A stretch of DNA of 64,000 nucleotides from Usnea hakonensis (lineage: Eukaryota > Ascomycota > Lecanoromycetes > Lecanorales > Parmeliaceae): positions 62,336-126,335 of the forward strand of contig BLJB01000121.1 in NCBI GenBank assembly GCA_013423325.1, in the 5' to 3' direction. The notes beneath the pieces are model-generated. The model ran no database searches, was not told the origin of the DNA, and saw only the letters and a list, made by a program, of their open reading frames with translations. Within the stretch, counting starts at the first letter, position 1, and every line of letters starts with the position of its first letter. The position numbers were made by a program, and so were the translations under genes. Positions 11,197-21,227 of this stretch are shown piece after piece.

Positions 11197-12869
11197 ATGG
11201 GTTCTAGCTCCGAATCCTTCTACAATGGCACCACCACCGGGCAACACATCGACACTACCACTGCCCGCCCCACCACCAACACCAACACCACCACCACCAC
11301 CACCACCACCACCACCAACGGTATCGTCACCAACAAACCCATCATCCTCCACCTCGGCGACCCTATTCGTTTCAACCGCATGCTCTACTCCCAGCTCTCC
11401 TCCAAATACAAAATCATCAACCCTTCCCCCTCCTCCCTCGAGCGCGAGGCGTTCAAACGGCATCTGCAAGAAAAGACATGGGGGGACTTCTCGGCGACCA
11501 TACGGCCATTTTGGAACACGGGCGGCGCGATGGGATCGTGGGACAGGGAATTGATTGAGCTGCTGCCGGCAAGCATGCGGGTCATGGCGAGTGCGGGGGC
11601 GGGGTTCGACTGGGTCAATACTGAGACATTGGCAGAATTCGGTATGTATGTGTGGATGTGTTGCATGGTGCATACTTTATCAATATTTGATGCACACTTG
11701 TATTGGAAACAGCCGCCGCCGCCCCAAGCTCTGCATGATCGTCGATGCAAGGCATGACACTGCAGGGCATAAAGTCGGCATAAGAAGCCTCCGATGACCG
11801 AGGATGTCCGATTAACATTATGCATTACTGCAGTCTCCATTCAGTTTCTTTCTTTCTTTCTTTCTTTCTTTCTTTGCTTCTTTCTTTCTCGTCTCTCTCG
11901 TCTCTCTCATCTGGAGTATACGATAGCAAAAGATGGAACAATTCCTTTTTTCATTTAGCCGACGTTTTTTAGTCTTCGCTAACGGATACAGGCATTCTCT
12001 ATTGCAACGGCGCACACGCCTCCACGGAATCTGTCGCCATCATGGCCCTTTACCAAATCATCTCTGTGTTCCGTCACATGACCAGGTCCGCCCTAGCCGC
12101 GCGTTCCAATTCACCCATCAAATGGCGGGAAGCACATGAGCAGATTCCTTTTGTGTCTCGTGACCCTACCGGTCACACCCTCGGCATAATAGGCCTGGGC
12201 AACATCGGCCACGCCGTCGCAAGGAAAGTCAAGGCCGCATTCGACATGAAGATTATCTACCATGATGTCTTCCAGAAGACGCCCGAGCTGGAACGACAGG
12301 TGGACGCCACCTACTATCCAACTTTGGAAGCAATGCTCCCGCTATCCGACTGCGTCCTTATCGCGACGCCGCACACTGGGCGGCCCCTACTCACCGCCCG
12401 GACCCTTGCACTTCTCCCCGCCGGCGCCCGCGTCGTCAACATAGCTCGCGGCGTCTGCATCGACGAAGATGCCCTCGCCGACGCTCTGGAAAGCCAGCAC
12501 ATCAGCGCCGCCGGACTCGACGTGCATGCGCACGAACCCGACGTCAGTCCCCGCTTGAGCAAAATGGACAACGTGACCCTGACGTCGCACACGGGTGGCG
12601 GCACCATCGAGACGGCCGTGGAGTTTGAGCGCTTGGTCATGCAAAACGTCGACGCGGTTCTGCAGGGGCGGCCGGCGCTGACGGCGGTGAATCAAGGGTT
12701 GGTGGACGGCTGTCGCTCGCGGAAGCGAATTGGGAACGGAGTTCTAGTCAATGGGGGAGCAGAGAGCTTGAGCACTAATATGAATAGAGAAGCACATGTC
12801 AACGGAGTTGTGGCAAATGGTATCGGCAAGGCCAACGGGATCGCCAGCACAGCGGTTGGGAACACATGA
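11197..12869 (+). CDS. D-2-hydroxyacid dehydrogenase (glyoxylate/hydroxypyruvate reductase-like)
   Basis: NAD(P)-dependent reduction of a 2-keto acid to its D-2-hydroxy acid. Two exons, 11197..11641 and 11992..12869, encode 440 aa. The 350-nt intron is the longest in the window and contains a TTTC microsatellite. Splicing gives a continuous SAGAGFDWVN ... YCNGAHASTESVAIMAL substrate-binding region. The Rossmann fingerprint GLGNIG is at 216-221; the catalytic trio is R301 (NIARG), E330 (HAHEPDV) and H348 (TSHTGGG). All catalytic residues are present. The family is usually 320-350 aa; the excess is a Thr/Asn-rich N-terminal extension coded by an ACC trinucleotide run and an Asn/Gly-rich C-terminal extension after about 385. 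The physiological substrate (glyoxylate, hydroxypyruvate or another keto acid) cannot be told from sequence. Confidence 0.9.
11845..11890. repeat. TTTC microsatellite inside an intron
   Basis: About seven TTTC units followed by broken copies, within the 350-nt intron of the hydroxyacid dehydrogenase gene, about 100 bases before the acceptor at 11990-11991. Confidence 0.85.
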
Positions 12870-13404
12870 CACATACATCCATCTATCAAAAATCGATCCA
12901 ATGGCTGACGACAACGACAACGACAATAACAACGACGACGACTAGCAACGATACCATAAGGCAGGCAGTGAAATTACACACACAACGCAATACTCGCATA
13001 TGAGTGGGAGGCCATAATATCTTGTATTATTTTGGCAGGAAATTACATTTCTGGCGTTTTGGTCTCTTTTTTGTTCTTCTTCTTTTCGATCTTGGGAAGA
13101 TCCCAATTTTATTCGTGGCTCGCACAAGTCGGCCATTCTCTGCCGTCATCTCTTGTTCCTTCTTGGCTCCCTTTTTGGATGAGATAGATCGATGAATTTC
13201 GAGTCGCGTAAGGGGGGGGGAAGTGGAGGAGGACTTGGAAATGGAGAATACAATTTCTTGGAAAAATGGTGTGAGATGGGCTACTCATTCATTTCATTCC
13301 CCTTTCTCTCGGGGCCTTTCTCACCCCCCTCTCCCTTTTCCCCCCTCCTATCCATCCATCTATCCCCAACCCCTCCTCAATTTCTCTCTTCCCCCCCCAT
13401 ATTT

Positions 13405-13427
13405 CCCCCCCCCCCCCCCCCCCCCCC
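13405..13427. repeat. Homopolymer run of 23 C
   Basis: Uninterrupted C run in a pyrimidine-rich block. Its true length is uncertain in any assembly. Confidence 0.85.
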
Positions 13428-13616
13428 GAAAAAAGAAAGAGAAAGAACCTATCCATCGCCCCTCCCATTTCCCCTATAAGAATTATTCCACCTTATTCCT
13501 AACATCACTCTACCCGTCCGTTTATCCCCACCCCTCCCCATCCCCCTATCCATCCCCCAGTTCCAATCCCCCCCCCCCTCCCCTCCACACCTCTCATATC
13601 CACCCCTCCCATCCCT

Positions 13617-13618
13617 NN
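13617..13618. other. Assembly ambiguity (NN)
   Basis: Two undetermined bases inside a C-rich, low-complexity block. The local sequence and its length should not be trusted. Confidence 0.98.
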
Positions 13619-14022
13619 CCCCCTATCCATAAATCTATCCCCTCCTCCCCTCCCCTCCCCTCCCTTTCCTACCCCTCCCCATCCCACCACTCCCCTCCCC
13701 TCCCTTCCCCCACAGCGCATACGAAATGGAATACAATGGAACAACAACGTACTAGCTAGCTAGCGGCTTGGTGAATAATAAAAGGTATAATAACAATGAC
13801 AATAGAAAAAGAAATAGAAAAAGAAAGATTATACATTATTGGCATGAGAGGGGACCTTCCAACCGGGGAGATGCCCTTTCTTTGCCCTTTCTTTGACTTT
13901 TGCTTTTGTGCTTTTGGGTTGAGGTTTTTAGGGGGGAGAAGGGGGAAAGGGGATTCTGTGGTTTTAGCTTGTCCCTCCCTCTTTTCGAGACTTCTTTTGC
14001 GTATGGGGGTTGGGTGAGGGGG

Positions 14023-14052
14023 GCAGAAGCAGAAGCAGAAGCAGAAGCAGAA
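14023..14052. repeat. GCAGAA hexanucleotide array
   Basis: Five perfect tandem copies of GCAGAA in a G-rich purine tract. Confidence 0.9.
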
Positions 14053-14346
14053 AAGGCTAGGAAGGAGGAGGGGGTGAGAGAGAGAGAGGGGGAAGGGTAA
14101 GTGCTAGTGTGCCGGCCGGTGGGAAAAACGAAATGAAAGAGAGAGGCCAGGTCGTGTCAGTCAGTCAGTCAATGAGTCAGTCATGGGTCTTGTGATTTCT
14201 TCGTACGAGTACCTGCATCGTACAAACCCTCTCTCTACCCAAGCCACCGAGCTCCAATCGCTCGTGCACGCCACGGTCTACCTTCCAGAAAAAAGTGCAG
14301 CCGACTCTTGGCGCTACCTGCCTGTCCGTTTTGCTTTCTGTACCTT

Positions 14347-15728
14347 TCACAATTCACGACCGGCAGCAGCCTGCGTCGGCTCCGGGGCAGCCGCCGCCGG
14401 CGCTTTTGTCTCGTCAAACCTCCACACGCCGCCCGTCTTTTCGGCGTCGATCTTCTCGCCCGGTATCGGCCTTGCCAGCTTCTCGAACAGCGGATCTGGA
14501 GGCGACGATCGCTTGAAAAATCTCCGTTGCCATTCCCGCCCTTCGGCTTGCTCTTTTTTCCGCAATTCCCGTTGTGAGATTTCAATCTTTGATTTCTCAA
14601 TGTGTACGACGTCCATGTCGCCCTTTGTTATTCCTTCCGCTACTTTCTGCCATGCTCTGTTGGACTCGTAGGGATCTTGCTGGTCAATTGGGGGGACTTG
14701 AAGCGGTGTGGTTTTCGTGGTCTTGGCGTAGTAGGTGTCAATTGGTTCGGCTTTCTTCAGTCCACTACCGCCGCCAGCCTTGATGGTGAAGGAATCGTTC
14801 CATTGGCCTTCGATGGTGTATAAAATTTCCCTTTCTTTGCCTGTGGGGTAGAGGGTGGCTGTGAAGGAGTTTTTCTTCCCGGAAACCCAGCCTTTGCCAG
14901 AGTAGTCTATCTTGGCCATGTACCCGGAAGAAGAAGAGATATAGGTGCAGTTGTTCAATTCGACGAATGGTTTGCCATAGATGAGACCTTCGATGTGCAA
15001 GGCTGGGAGGGTGATGAGGTAGGTTTCGTTATGGGATTTCAGGCTGTAGATGGCGTGACCGATCTGTTTGATATGGATTGTGCGGGAAAAGGATGCCTTT
15101 TGAGCATTATAGCCTTGGAGCTGAAGTAGCGTACGTTAGACTGGTTGGGTTGCACGGTAAGGATGTTATACCTGAACACCATGTTTGTCGTTGGTGATGC
15201 TATAAGCGGTTACTGGTGGATGGTGGCTTTGAAAAGTATCAGCAGATGCGTTCAATATTGATGCCTAAAATTCACGAACCTGACTTGCTCCGACACTAAT
15301 TGCGTCGTCCCCGCGGCATCATCCCACTTTCCGAGAAATAACTCTCCTAGGAACGGGTTCAATGGCTTCTTTTCCGATCCGTATTTATCATTTCTGCTGC
15401 TGTAAGATTGCTTCAAGGTAGTGAGAAACCACTTCGTTACAAGCAGGGCTCGCTTTGCGGGGTCTTGCTCCAAGGCAGGCGCAACGAAGATGGATGGGTG
15501 TTCAGTCCAGTATGCTGAAAATTCCGTGAGGGATGTGGTGCCCAGGATGAATGGAGGAGCGGTCATGGACGAGAGATCGCCATTGAAAGATGCTATCGAC
15601 TAGAGACAGTGTCAGTGAAGTTACAAGGCATCTTTCGGGAGGTAGCCTACTCTCAAGAACGTAGCCCAGGAGCCTTTATTTTGAGGTGCAACACCCTCAC
15701 CTTCACCGCCTTTGGAAGAGCTAGACAT
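14347..15728 (-). CDS. KES1: Oxysterol-binding protein homologue (KES1/OSH4 type)
   Basis: A soluble sterol/PI4P exchange protein of the short OSBP-related class that acts between ER, Golgi and plasma membrane. Four exons on the minus strand, 15728..15651, 15599..15280, 15226..15172 and 15120..14347, encode 408 aa, near the ~430 of yeast Kes1. The OSBP signature EQVSHHPP lies at 130-137 and is split by intron 2 in the serine codon. Before it stand the lid-proximal SIASFNGDLSS, KPLNPFLGELFLGKW and GTTQLVSEQV; after it GYNAQKASFSRTIHIKQIGHA, YISSSSGYMAKIDYSGKGW and the C-terminal EKSKIEISQRELRKKE helix. Introns are 51, 53 and 51 nt. There is no PH domain or ankyrin repeat, consistent with the KES1 class. 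The C terminus is Ala/Pro-rich. Confidence 0.95.
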
Positions 15729-16374
15729 GATATTTGTCGGGGATAACGACTGGCTAAGGGTGAGTAGAAAGAAGAAGAAGAAGGGAGAGTTGGAGTGGAT
15801 CAAGTACAAGTACCTTAAAGCTTCGGGCAATAGCCAAGGAGGGTCAGGAGGGGCAAACAAACGCGGCAGACGCAGCGCTTATTCGTCACCCCCACCCCAC
15901 TATTTTGGACTTCGGCCGACTCGGAAACAGAGTACCTACCTTACCTTACTTTACTCGGAACCTGGCTAAAGGAGGCTAAGATCACATTATAAATACATGA
16001 GACTAGAGATCTTCAGTCCTCCTTACATGGCCTTGTGACTCGGTCTTTGTCTTATGACTTCGGTCGATGTTCTGCTACCTCGGACTAGTCTTTTTCCTCA
16101 TCCATCTATGCTTGTTTCTATTTAAGCCGTCACTTCTTGTTGATGTGATTTCCCTAGTGGAGGACATGATACGTAGCATGTGAATTGAATTAGTAGCACC
16201 GACTTTCCTTGTGATGCCCGACAAATGCATGTCGACACGCCATGGCTGCCGTCATCTATTATTTGCTATCATGTACATTCATTGCTTTCCAGTGACTTTG
16301 CTGGTAACAGTCATTCTGGCTTTACTGCCCGAGGCCATACATCCCTATCGCTGGCACTGGAGTGTTCCCGATGC
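15729..16374. other. Intergenic spacer upstream of KES1
   Basis: Promoter region of KES1 and 3' region of the coiled-coil gene at 16375. A TACCTACCTTACCTTAC tract is at about 15937-15953. No other gene seen. Confidence 0.5.
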
Positions 16375-17649
16375 CTATGTTTTGCCCTTCCCACTCGCCT
16401 GGACTCCTCCAATCTCGCCAATTGTTGGCTCGTTGTTCGCTTGAAACAAATTTGACCTTAGAGACGATGAGGAGCCACCAAAAGATGTGTAGGGATCGGA
16501 GGTGCCGCTGCCCATGGTAGACTTGCCCAAGATTCCTTGCACTTTCGGTGTCGCTGCTGGTTCGGCTTTGCCATTGGAGTCTATGCTCGTCACTGTAGAT
16601 GACGCTTTTGTTGCGAGAGGATGGAACGCCGGAAATGTTGAGGCAGATGCGGTGCCCGCGAATGGAGTTATTGTGGGTGGCTGGTCTGTCTGAGAAGCCC
16701 TTGGGGGGGAACTGAGTAATTGTGACGGGCGTGATGGAGATAGGCCGAGGGTACCAAATTTAAATGAAGTGTCTGTATTTGTGCTACTATTAGGAAAAGC
16801 AGAGAAAGAGATATCCCCATCATTTCCGTCTGTCTGAGGAGCCCTTGGGGGGCCACTGAGTCCTTGTGAAGGGCGCGATATAGGTAAGCCGAAGAGTCCA
16901 AATTTGGTTGAAGTGTTTGTATCTGTGCTGCTAGTAGGAAAAGCAGAAGAAGAGATATCGCCCTTATTTCCGTCTGTCTGAGGAGCCCTTGGGGGGGAGA
17001 TGAGTCCTTGTGAAGGGCGCAATTTCCCAATACTTGCAAAAAGGCTGGAAAAACGAGTGGCTGTTTCGACTGGCCCACTGCTGACAGATTGCTGTGGCAG
17101 TAATGACGCACTAAACGGAACTGCTTTTGTGGCCAACCCAAGATTGGACGATTCGTTATTCGAAAGCCCAAGGCCGGTGGAGAGGCCATCAATGGCTTTC
17201 TGCATCAATTGCTTGCATCTTTCAAGCTCGCTGCCCAATACTTGGTGCTTCTCGAGCTTCTTTTCCAGAAACCGAACACTCTCTTGGGCTACTTCTAGCT
17301 CAACACGAAGAGTAAGGTTTTCCTCGTGGAGTCGAGCCGATTCATCCCGAAGTAATGTGTGCTTTATAGCTTCACGATTTGGGCCTTGGTCGAGCTTGAG
17401 CTGGTTGATGTCGTCCTCGAGTCGAGCAATTTGTTTACGCAGCTGGTCTTCAGTAGATGGTCCTCCATTCTGATGGTTGATTAAGGCTGCTGGAAGAGAA
17501 ACCATGGCTTCTTCAGCGACACTGGAGTCTCCTGCAGTCTGCTGCTGGCGAGTCGATGTGAATTGGGAAGCCGAAGACGTGCCTTCTTCACCGAATTTGG
17601 ACTCAGCGTTTTGTTGTTTGTCGAGAGACTTAGAAGAAGCGGTAGACAT
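16375..17649 (-). CDS. Uncharacterised coiled-coil protein with 48-aa repeats (424 aa)
   Basis: Single-exon frame beginning MSTASSKSLDKQQ. Residues about 65-165 are charged heptad-like sequence (EDQLRKQIARLEDDINQLKL, then a Leu/Glu-rich stretch to ERCKQLMQKAIDG), predicting a coiled coil. The C-terminal half is Ser/Thr/Pro/Phe-rich and contains two full copies and one partial copy of a 48-residue unit starting [SL]RPSQxLxxPPRAxQTDG and passing through GDIS and a KFG motif. On the DNA the unit is 144 bases. No signal peptide, membrane span or enzyme motif is present. I do not recognise a family. FG-like spacing (FGLFGL, FGTLGL, TSFGGSS) recalls nucleoporin-type disordered regions, but that is only a resemblance. 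Confidence 0.65.
   Translation of the reverse strand: MSTASSKSLDKQQNAESKFGEEGTSSASQFTSTRQQQTAGDSSVAEEAMVSLPAALINHQNGGPSTEDQLRKQIARLEDDINQLKLDQGPNREAIKHTLLRDESARLHEENLTLRVELEVAQESVRFLEKKLEKHQVLGSELERCKQLMQKAIDGLSTGLGLSNNESSNLGLATKAVPFSASLLPQQSVSSGPVETATRFSSLFASIGKLRPSQGLISPPRAPQTDGNKGDISSSAFPTSSTDTNTSTKFGLFGLPISRPSQGLSGPPRAPQTDGNDGDISFSAFPNSSTNTDTSFKFGTLGLSPSRPSQLLSSPPRASQTDQPPTITPFAGTASASTFPAFHPLATKASSTVTSIDSNGKAEPAATPKVQGILGKSTMGSGTSDPYTSFGGSSSSLRSNLFQANNEPTIGEIGGVQASGKGKT
16700..17020 (-). repeat. 144-bp in-frame tandem repeat
   Basis: Equivalent points (GAGTCCTTGTGAAGGGCG and its variants) recur near 17002, 16858 and 16711, spacings of 144 and about 147 bases. Because the unit is a multiple of three it expands the protein at 16375-17649 without breaking frame. 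Confidence 0.75.
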
Positions 17650-17896
17650 GGTTCTCTGAGGGGTCGTGTGAATTTAAGCGTGTAGCTAAAGAAGAGGATC
17701 AAGATACTTGCTCGGTAGAGGATTTTTGGGAGAGAATTTATAGGAGACTCGCTGTTTCGTGTCAAAAGCCCTAATGCTAAGAATCAAAGGCGAGTGTTGA
17801 GGGTGAAGCTCATTAGTAGAAGCGGGGCAGATGCGGAGGTCACTTGAAGTCAAAGTGACTTGTCAAAGGACAGGCGCAGACGCGCTTGTTGACTTA

Positions 17897-19147
17897 TCAA
17901 GCTATAGTCTCCATCCCAGGCGTTCCCTCTATTCCTCCAACACTCGCCCAAAATTCATCAAAATCGACCCCTTGTTCCTCAAACTCGTCTCTGATCTTCT
18001 GTATCGCCTTCTTCTGCCTGTAAAGAGTTGTTAGCTCCTCTTCTATGGGGTAGATGTATGAGTAGGCAGATTGGCCCATTAGAGAAAAAACACCGATCTC
18101 CTCCGGAAGCACATGTTGAAACCTTACATACCTCTCCCCTGTAAATGACCCCGTCTGACTCGTCTCACTCTGAACAATCTCAATCCAGCGGAAAAAGAGA
18201 TTTTCTTTTCCCATAGCAGTCAGATTATTCTTTATCAATTGCAGCTTCTTCGTGCCTTCATCTTCAACACCTTCTTCGTGTTCCCGCCATACTTCCCACA
18301 TCAGCCAGCCCCATCTCTCCGTGTAAACCAGCACGCTTGTTCGAAAGTCGTCCGCCTTATTCTTGCCTTGATCAACGAGTGCTTGCGCCTCGATCATGCC
18401 CGAGAAATATAGATCCCAGTTCTGATCCAGCATTTGGTAGCTGGTCTTGCTTCTCACCCAATCCTTTTCCACCGCCGGCAACACCTTCTCTTGAAACAAT
18501 TTCCCTTGTCTCCCTTCCTGCAGCCACTCCTCCTTGACCCCCTCCCTCTTCTCCACCTCCCCTCTCATATCCTCGCCCTCCTCACTCTTCCCCTTTGCAA
18601 AAAGCTCAACATCCCACCGCCTACTCCTCCTAACCACAACATCCACATCCCTAAAACCGCACCATCGCCTCCAGCCCACCGGACTCGCCTCCTCACCCTT
18701 TCCCAGAAAGAATTCCCAAGGCCACATACCAACGAATCTAAACAGCAAAAAATCGCCCATAAACATCAACGTCCGCTCCCCACTGACCCCAAGCATTGCC
18801 AACTGACCCATATCTTTCTTCTCAACATTAGTGGGGCTGTCATAGCCAAGGATCGAAAGCAAGAGATTGAAATAGGTGGGGAGGGCGCTCTGAAGGCGGT
18901 AGACGAGGAGGACGAGGATGAATATGTTGAGAAGAAGGGGAACGGTAAACACGCGCCTTTTGAAGGCCCGAGGAGATGTGTCGAGGTGGAGAATATAGAG
19001 GTGGGACTTGGAAGTCAAGGTCTCGAGAAAGGTCACAAGTTCTGGGGGCGCTGGATTAAAGGGGGGGTCCAGCGGTGACTTTGGAGTGGCGTTGGAGACG
19101 ATTGCTTTGGCGGGAGGTTTCCCGGAGCTCTTCTTGGATTTGGGCAT
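17897..19147 (-). CDS. Conserved fungal membrane protein of unknown function (416 aa)
   Basis: Single exon. The chosen start MPKSKKSSGKPP gives a Lys/Pro-rich N terminus. The alternative upstream opening in the same frame has no comparable context and would overlap the divergent promoter. A hydrophobic segment at about 65-95 (RRVFTVPLLLNIFILVLLVYRLQSALPTY region) is a likely transmembrane helix, and a second hydrophobic stretch (TLMFMGDFLLFRFVGMWPWEFF) follows at about 125-145. The rest is charged and contains many Trp residues. It looks like a conserved hypothetical of filamentous fungi; I cannot assign a function. It shares a 168-bp divergent promoter with seipin. Codon use switches from C-ending near the N terminus to G/A-rich in the middle, matching a local strand-bias block. 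Confidence 0.75.
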   Translation of the reverse strand: MPKSKKSSGKPPAKAIVSNATPKSPLDPPFNPAPPELVTFLETLTSKSHLYILHLDTSPRAFKRRVFTVPLLLNIFILVLLVYRLQSALPTYFNLLLSILGYDSPTNVEKKDMGQLAMLGVSGERTLMFMGDFLLFRFVGMWPWEFFLGKGEEASPVGWRRWCGFRDVDVVVRRSRRWDVELFAKGKSEEGEDMRGEVEKREGVKEEWLQEGRQGKLFQEKVLPAVEKDWVRSKTSYQMLDQNWDLYFSGMIEAQALVDQGKNKADDFRTSVLVYTERWGWLMWEVWREHEEGVEDEGTKKLQLIKNNLTAMGKENLFFRWIEIVQSETSQTGSFTGERYVRFQHVLPEEIGVFSLMGQSAYSYIYPIEEELTTLYRQKKAIQKIRDEFEEQGVDFDEFWASVGGIEGTPGMETIA

Positions 19148-19315
19148 TGTGGAGACCCACTGTAGACCTGCTGCTTCACTGTGAAAGTGGCAGTAATATG
19201 ATGAAGTGAATACTCGAGACATCTCGAACGCGCCACAACCCAAAAGAAATACGCGAGCGCCAAACGCGTCTCTCAAACACGTGCTCCGATCAACCAACTC
19301 ACAAATACAATACTT
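19148..19315. promoter_or_regulatory. Bidirectional promoter between seipin and the 416-aa gene
   Basis: Start codons of two divergent genes are 168 bases apart, so both transcripts must initiate within this segment. Co-regulation is possible but not shown. Confidence 0.6.
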
Positions 19316-20665
19316 ATGGACGACTCGTCCGAGCCCAAACAGCGCCGCGGCCCCATCGCCAGAGCTATCGTAAGGCAATCCCCCTTCCTATCCGCCCACC
19401 TCAAGGAAAATAGTAATTCAACGATCCAGGAAACAGCCCTCCTGCCCTTCCACGCCGCCGTCTCCAAGCCCGCCCAACGAGCATACCTCGGCACCTTCCT
19501 CTTCGCCGCCGCCAGCGTCGGCCTCCTCTGCGTTTCGAGCGTAGCCTACACGCTCTTCTACTACAACTATGTGCCGCAAAACAGCGTGGAGCGGGTGGTG
19601 CATTTGCAGTTTGGGTGGGCCTTTTTTCCCTCTCTCCGCTTCGGAATTCCTACCCCTGGGTTTCAATACTTCCTGATGGACGAACACCGTTAATGTCACC
19701 GTCACTGACCCCGGGATGCACATAGACACGGCGCCCCCCACGGCACAGCCCCCCTCTCCACATCCCTCACCTCCCTCCAACCCTACGACATAACCCTGAC
19801 CCTGCACCTCCCCCTCACCCCCTCCAACCTCGCAGCCGGAAACTTCATGCTCGACCTCTCCCTCCACGGCCCCACCACCGACACCAAAAACACCCCCCCA
19901 CCACCCCTCGCCCACTCCCGCCGCCCCGCGATCCTAACCTACACCTCCCCCCTCACCACAACCTTCCACACCCTCACCCTCCTCCCCCTCTCCATCCTCG
20001 GCCTCCACACCGAAAGCCAGCGCCTCTCCATCCCCATGTTCGAAAGCGTCTCCTTCGCCAAAGGCACCCCCAACGTCCCGCAGAGCATACACCTCACCAT
20101 CGAATCCCCGCACGAGGGCCCAAAGATGCAATTCTACGACGTCCGCGTGCGCTTCATCGCGCGCCTGCGCGGCTTGAGGTGGATCTTATATAACCATCGG
20201 ATCTTATCCTTTGTCTTCTTCACAACGGCGTTTTGGAGCAGTGCGATGGTGTCGATGGGGGTGGCGTGGTGGGTCGTGTCGACGTATCTGGGCTCCATCT
20301 CCACAATCATAAAAGAAGAACCACCCAGCACCCCCCCTCTCAAACACGAGCCCCCAAACTCAGATTCAGACCCCTTCGATCCCACATCCCTAGAATCCCT
20401 CTCCGATACATCCCGCACATTCCCTACCCTAAGCCGACAACACCCATTACATTTCCCAGGACGCAAGAACGCCAAGCAGGAAAAGGAGATCAAACGCGAG
20501 GAAGACGAAGCCATTAGATCAGCAGAAGTCCAGCCGGAAGCAGATGATGAAGACGACCCCACATCCCACGAGGCGAGCGGGTTTCGAGACTCGGGGATAG
20601 GGACTGGCCTCGACGATGAGAGACTCTCGACTGTGCAGCGGCGGCGCAACGCAAAGCCCTGGTGA
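19316..20665 (+). CDS. SEI1: Seipin, ER lipid-droplet assembly protein
   Basis: Seipin forms rings in the ER membrane at lipid-droplet contact sites and controls droplet biogenesis. Two exons, 19316..19614 and 19726..20665, encode 412 aa. TM1 covers about 57-80 (LGTFLFAAASVGLLCVSSVA) and leads into YYNYVPQNSVERVVHLQFG, a strong seipin hallmark; the exon junction falls in that last glycine. The lumenal part (about 100-258) has the LTPSNLAAGNFMLDLSLHG and LPLSILGLHTESQRLSIPMF segments of the beta-sandwich. TM2 is at about 259-285. A cytosolic, acidic, Ser-rich tail of about 125 residues follows. The donor, GTGGGC, is weaker than other donors here, but only this junction (111-nt intron, CATAG acceptor) keeps the seipin frame. 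It is divergent from the 416-aa membrane-protein gene. Confidence 0.9.
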
Positions 20666-21227
20666 ACGGAAGAGACAGTGAAGTGGGACTCTCAAGTGTA
20701 TAGCGGCGATATAACAAAAAAACCTTAATAAATAAAAGAAAATAATACACCTAAAAAGTCAGATCTTCCAATGATCACACACTCTAATACCAAAAAATTA
20801 GACAATGAAACCCCTTCCCCCCCATCCCACTCCCCTCGACTCTTCCTTGACCTCGACTCAGGGATATTCATGCACCAGCCTCTCCCCATCGAGGCTCTCA
20901 AGCGTTCAGCGGCGACGTCATGCCAAGCCTCAACAAACAAAGGAAGAGACAGTGGAGCTTGAAGTAGTGGGCCTTTCTAGTAGCTGTATACGCAAATGCT
21001 ACAAAATGCATGCTCATGAATTCGCCTGATGCAGCTATTGCATACCACCTCCATACTAGCAAACTTTTGACCCCCCCTCCGAGCAAACAAGCCAGAGTAC
21101 TCTGCTCTATATCCTGCCATCGTTAATCATGAAGCTAGTGCTCATCGTGCTAAAGCCTGTTTCGTAACCTATGCCAAATACAAAGCGCATCGAAAAGGAC
21201 TTGCGCTGTAAGTTCGAGTGAATGATA
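20666..21227. other. Convergent 3' spacer between seipin and the ABC transporter
   Basis: No gene. Contains polyadenylation-type AATAAA motifs for seipin and the presumed 3' UTR of the minus-strand ABC transporter. Confidence 0.5.
20731..20736 (+). terminator. AATAAA polyadenylation motif for seipin
   Basis: AATAAA 66 bases after the seipin stop codon, in the A/T-rich stretch CCTTAATAAATAAAAG, a plausible 3'-end processing signal. Confidence 0.4.

Larger units (their letters stand above)
12870..14346. other. Low-complexity intergenic region
   Basis: Convergent spacer between the hydroxyacid dehydrogenase and the KES1 homologue. A CNA/GAC-rich stretch (12905-12950) is followed by a strongly pyrimidine block (13290-13720) containing a 23-base C run and two undetermined bases, then a G-rich purine block (13925-14100) with a GCAGAA array, and a GTCA tetranucleotide run (14157-14180). 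Apparent proteins in the C-rich part are repeat artefacts. Confidence 0.65.

Noticed and set aside
13192..13759. Pro/Ser-rich open frames on both strands
   Set aside because: They read C-rich repeats, span the NN bases and have no domain or splice structure.
18434..19078. 214-aa plus-strand frame
   Set aside because: Antisense shadow of the 416-aa membrane-protein gene; Leu/Pro/His-rich composition follows the pyrimidine bias.
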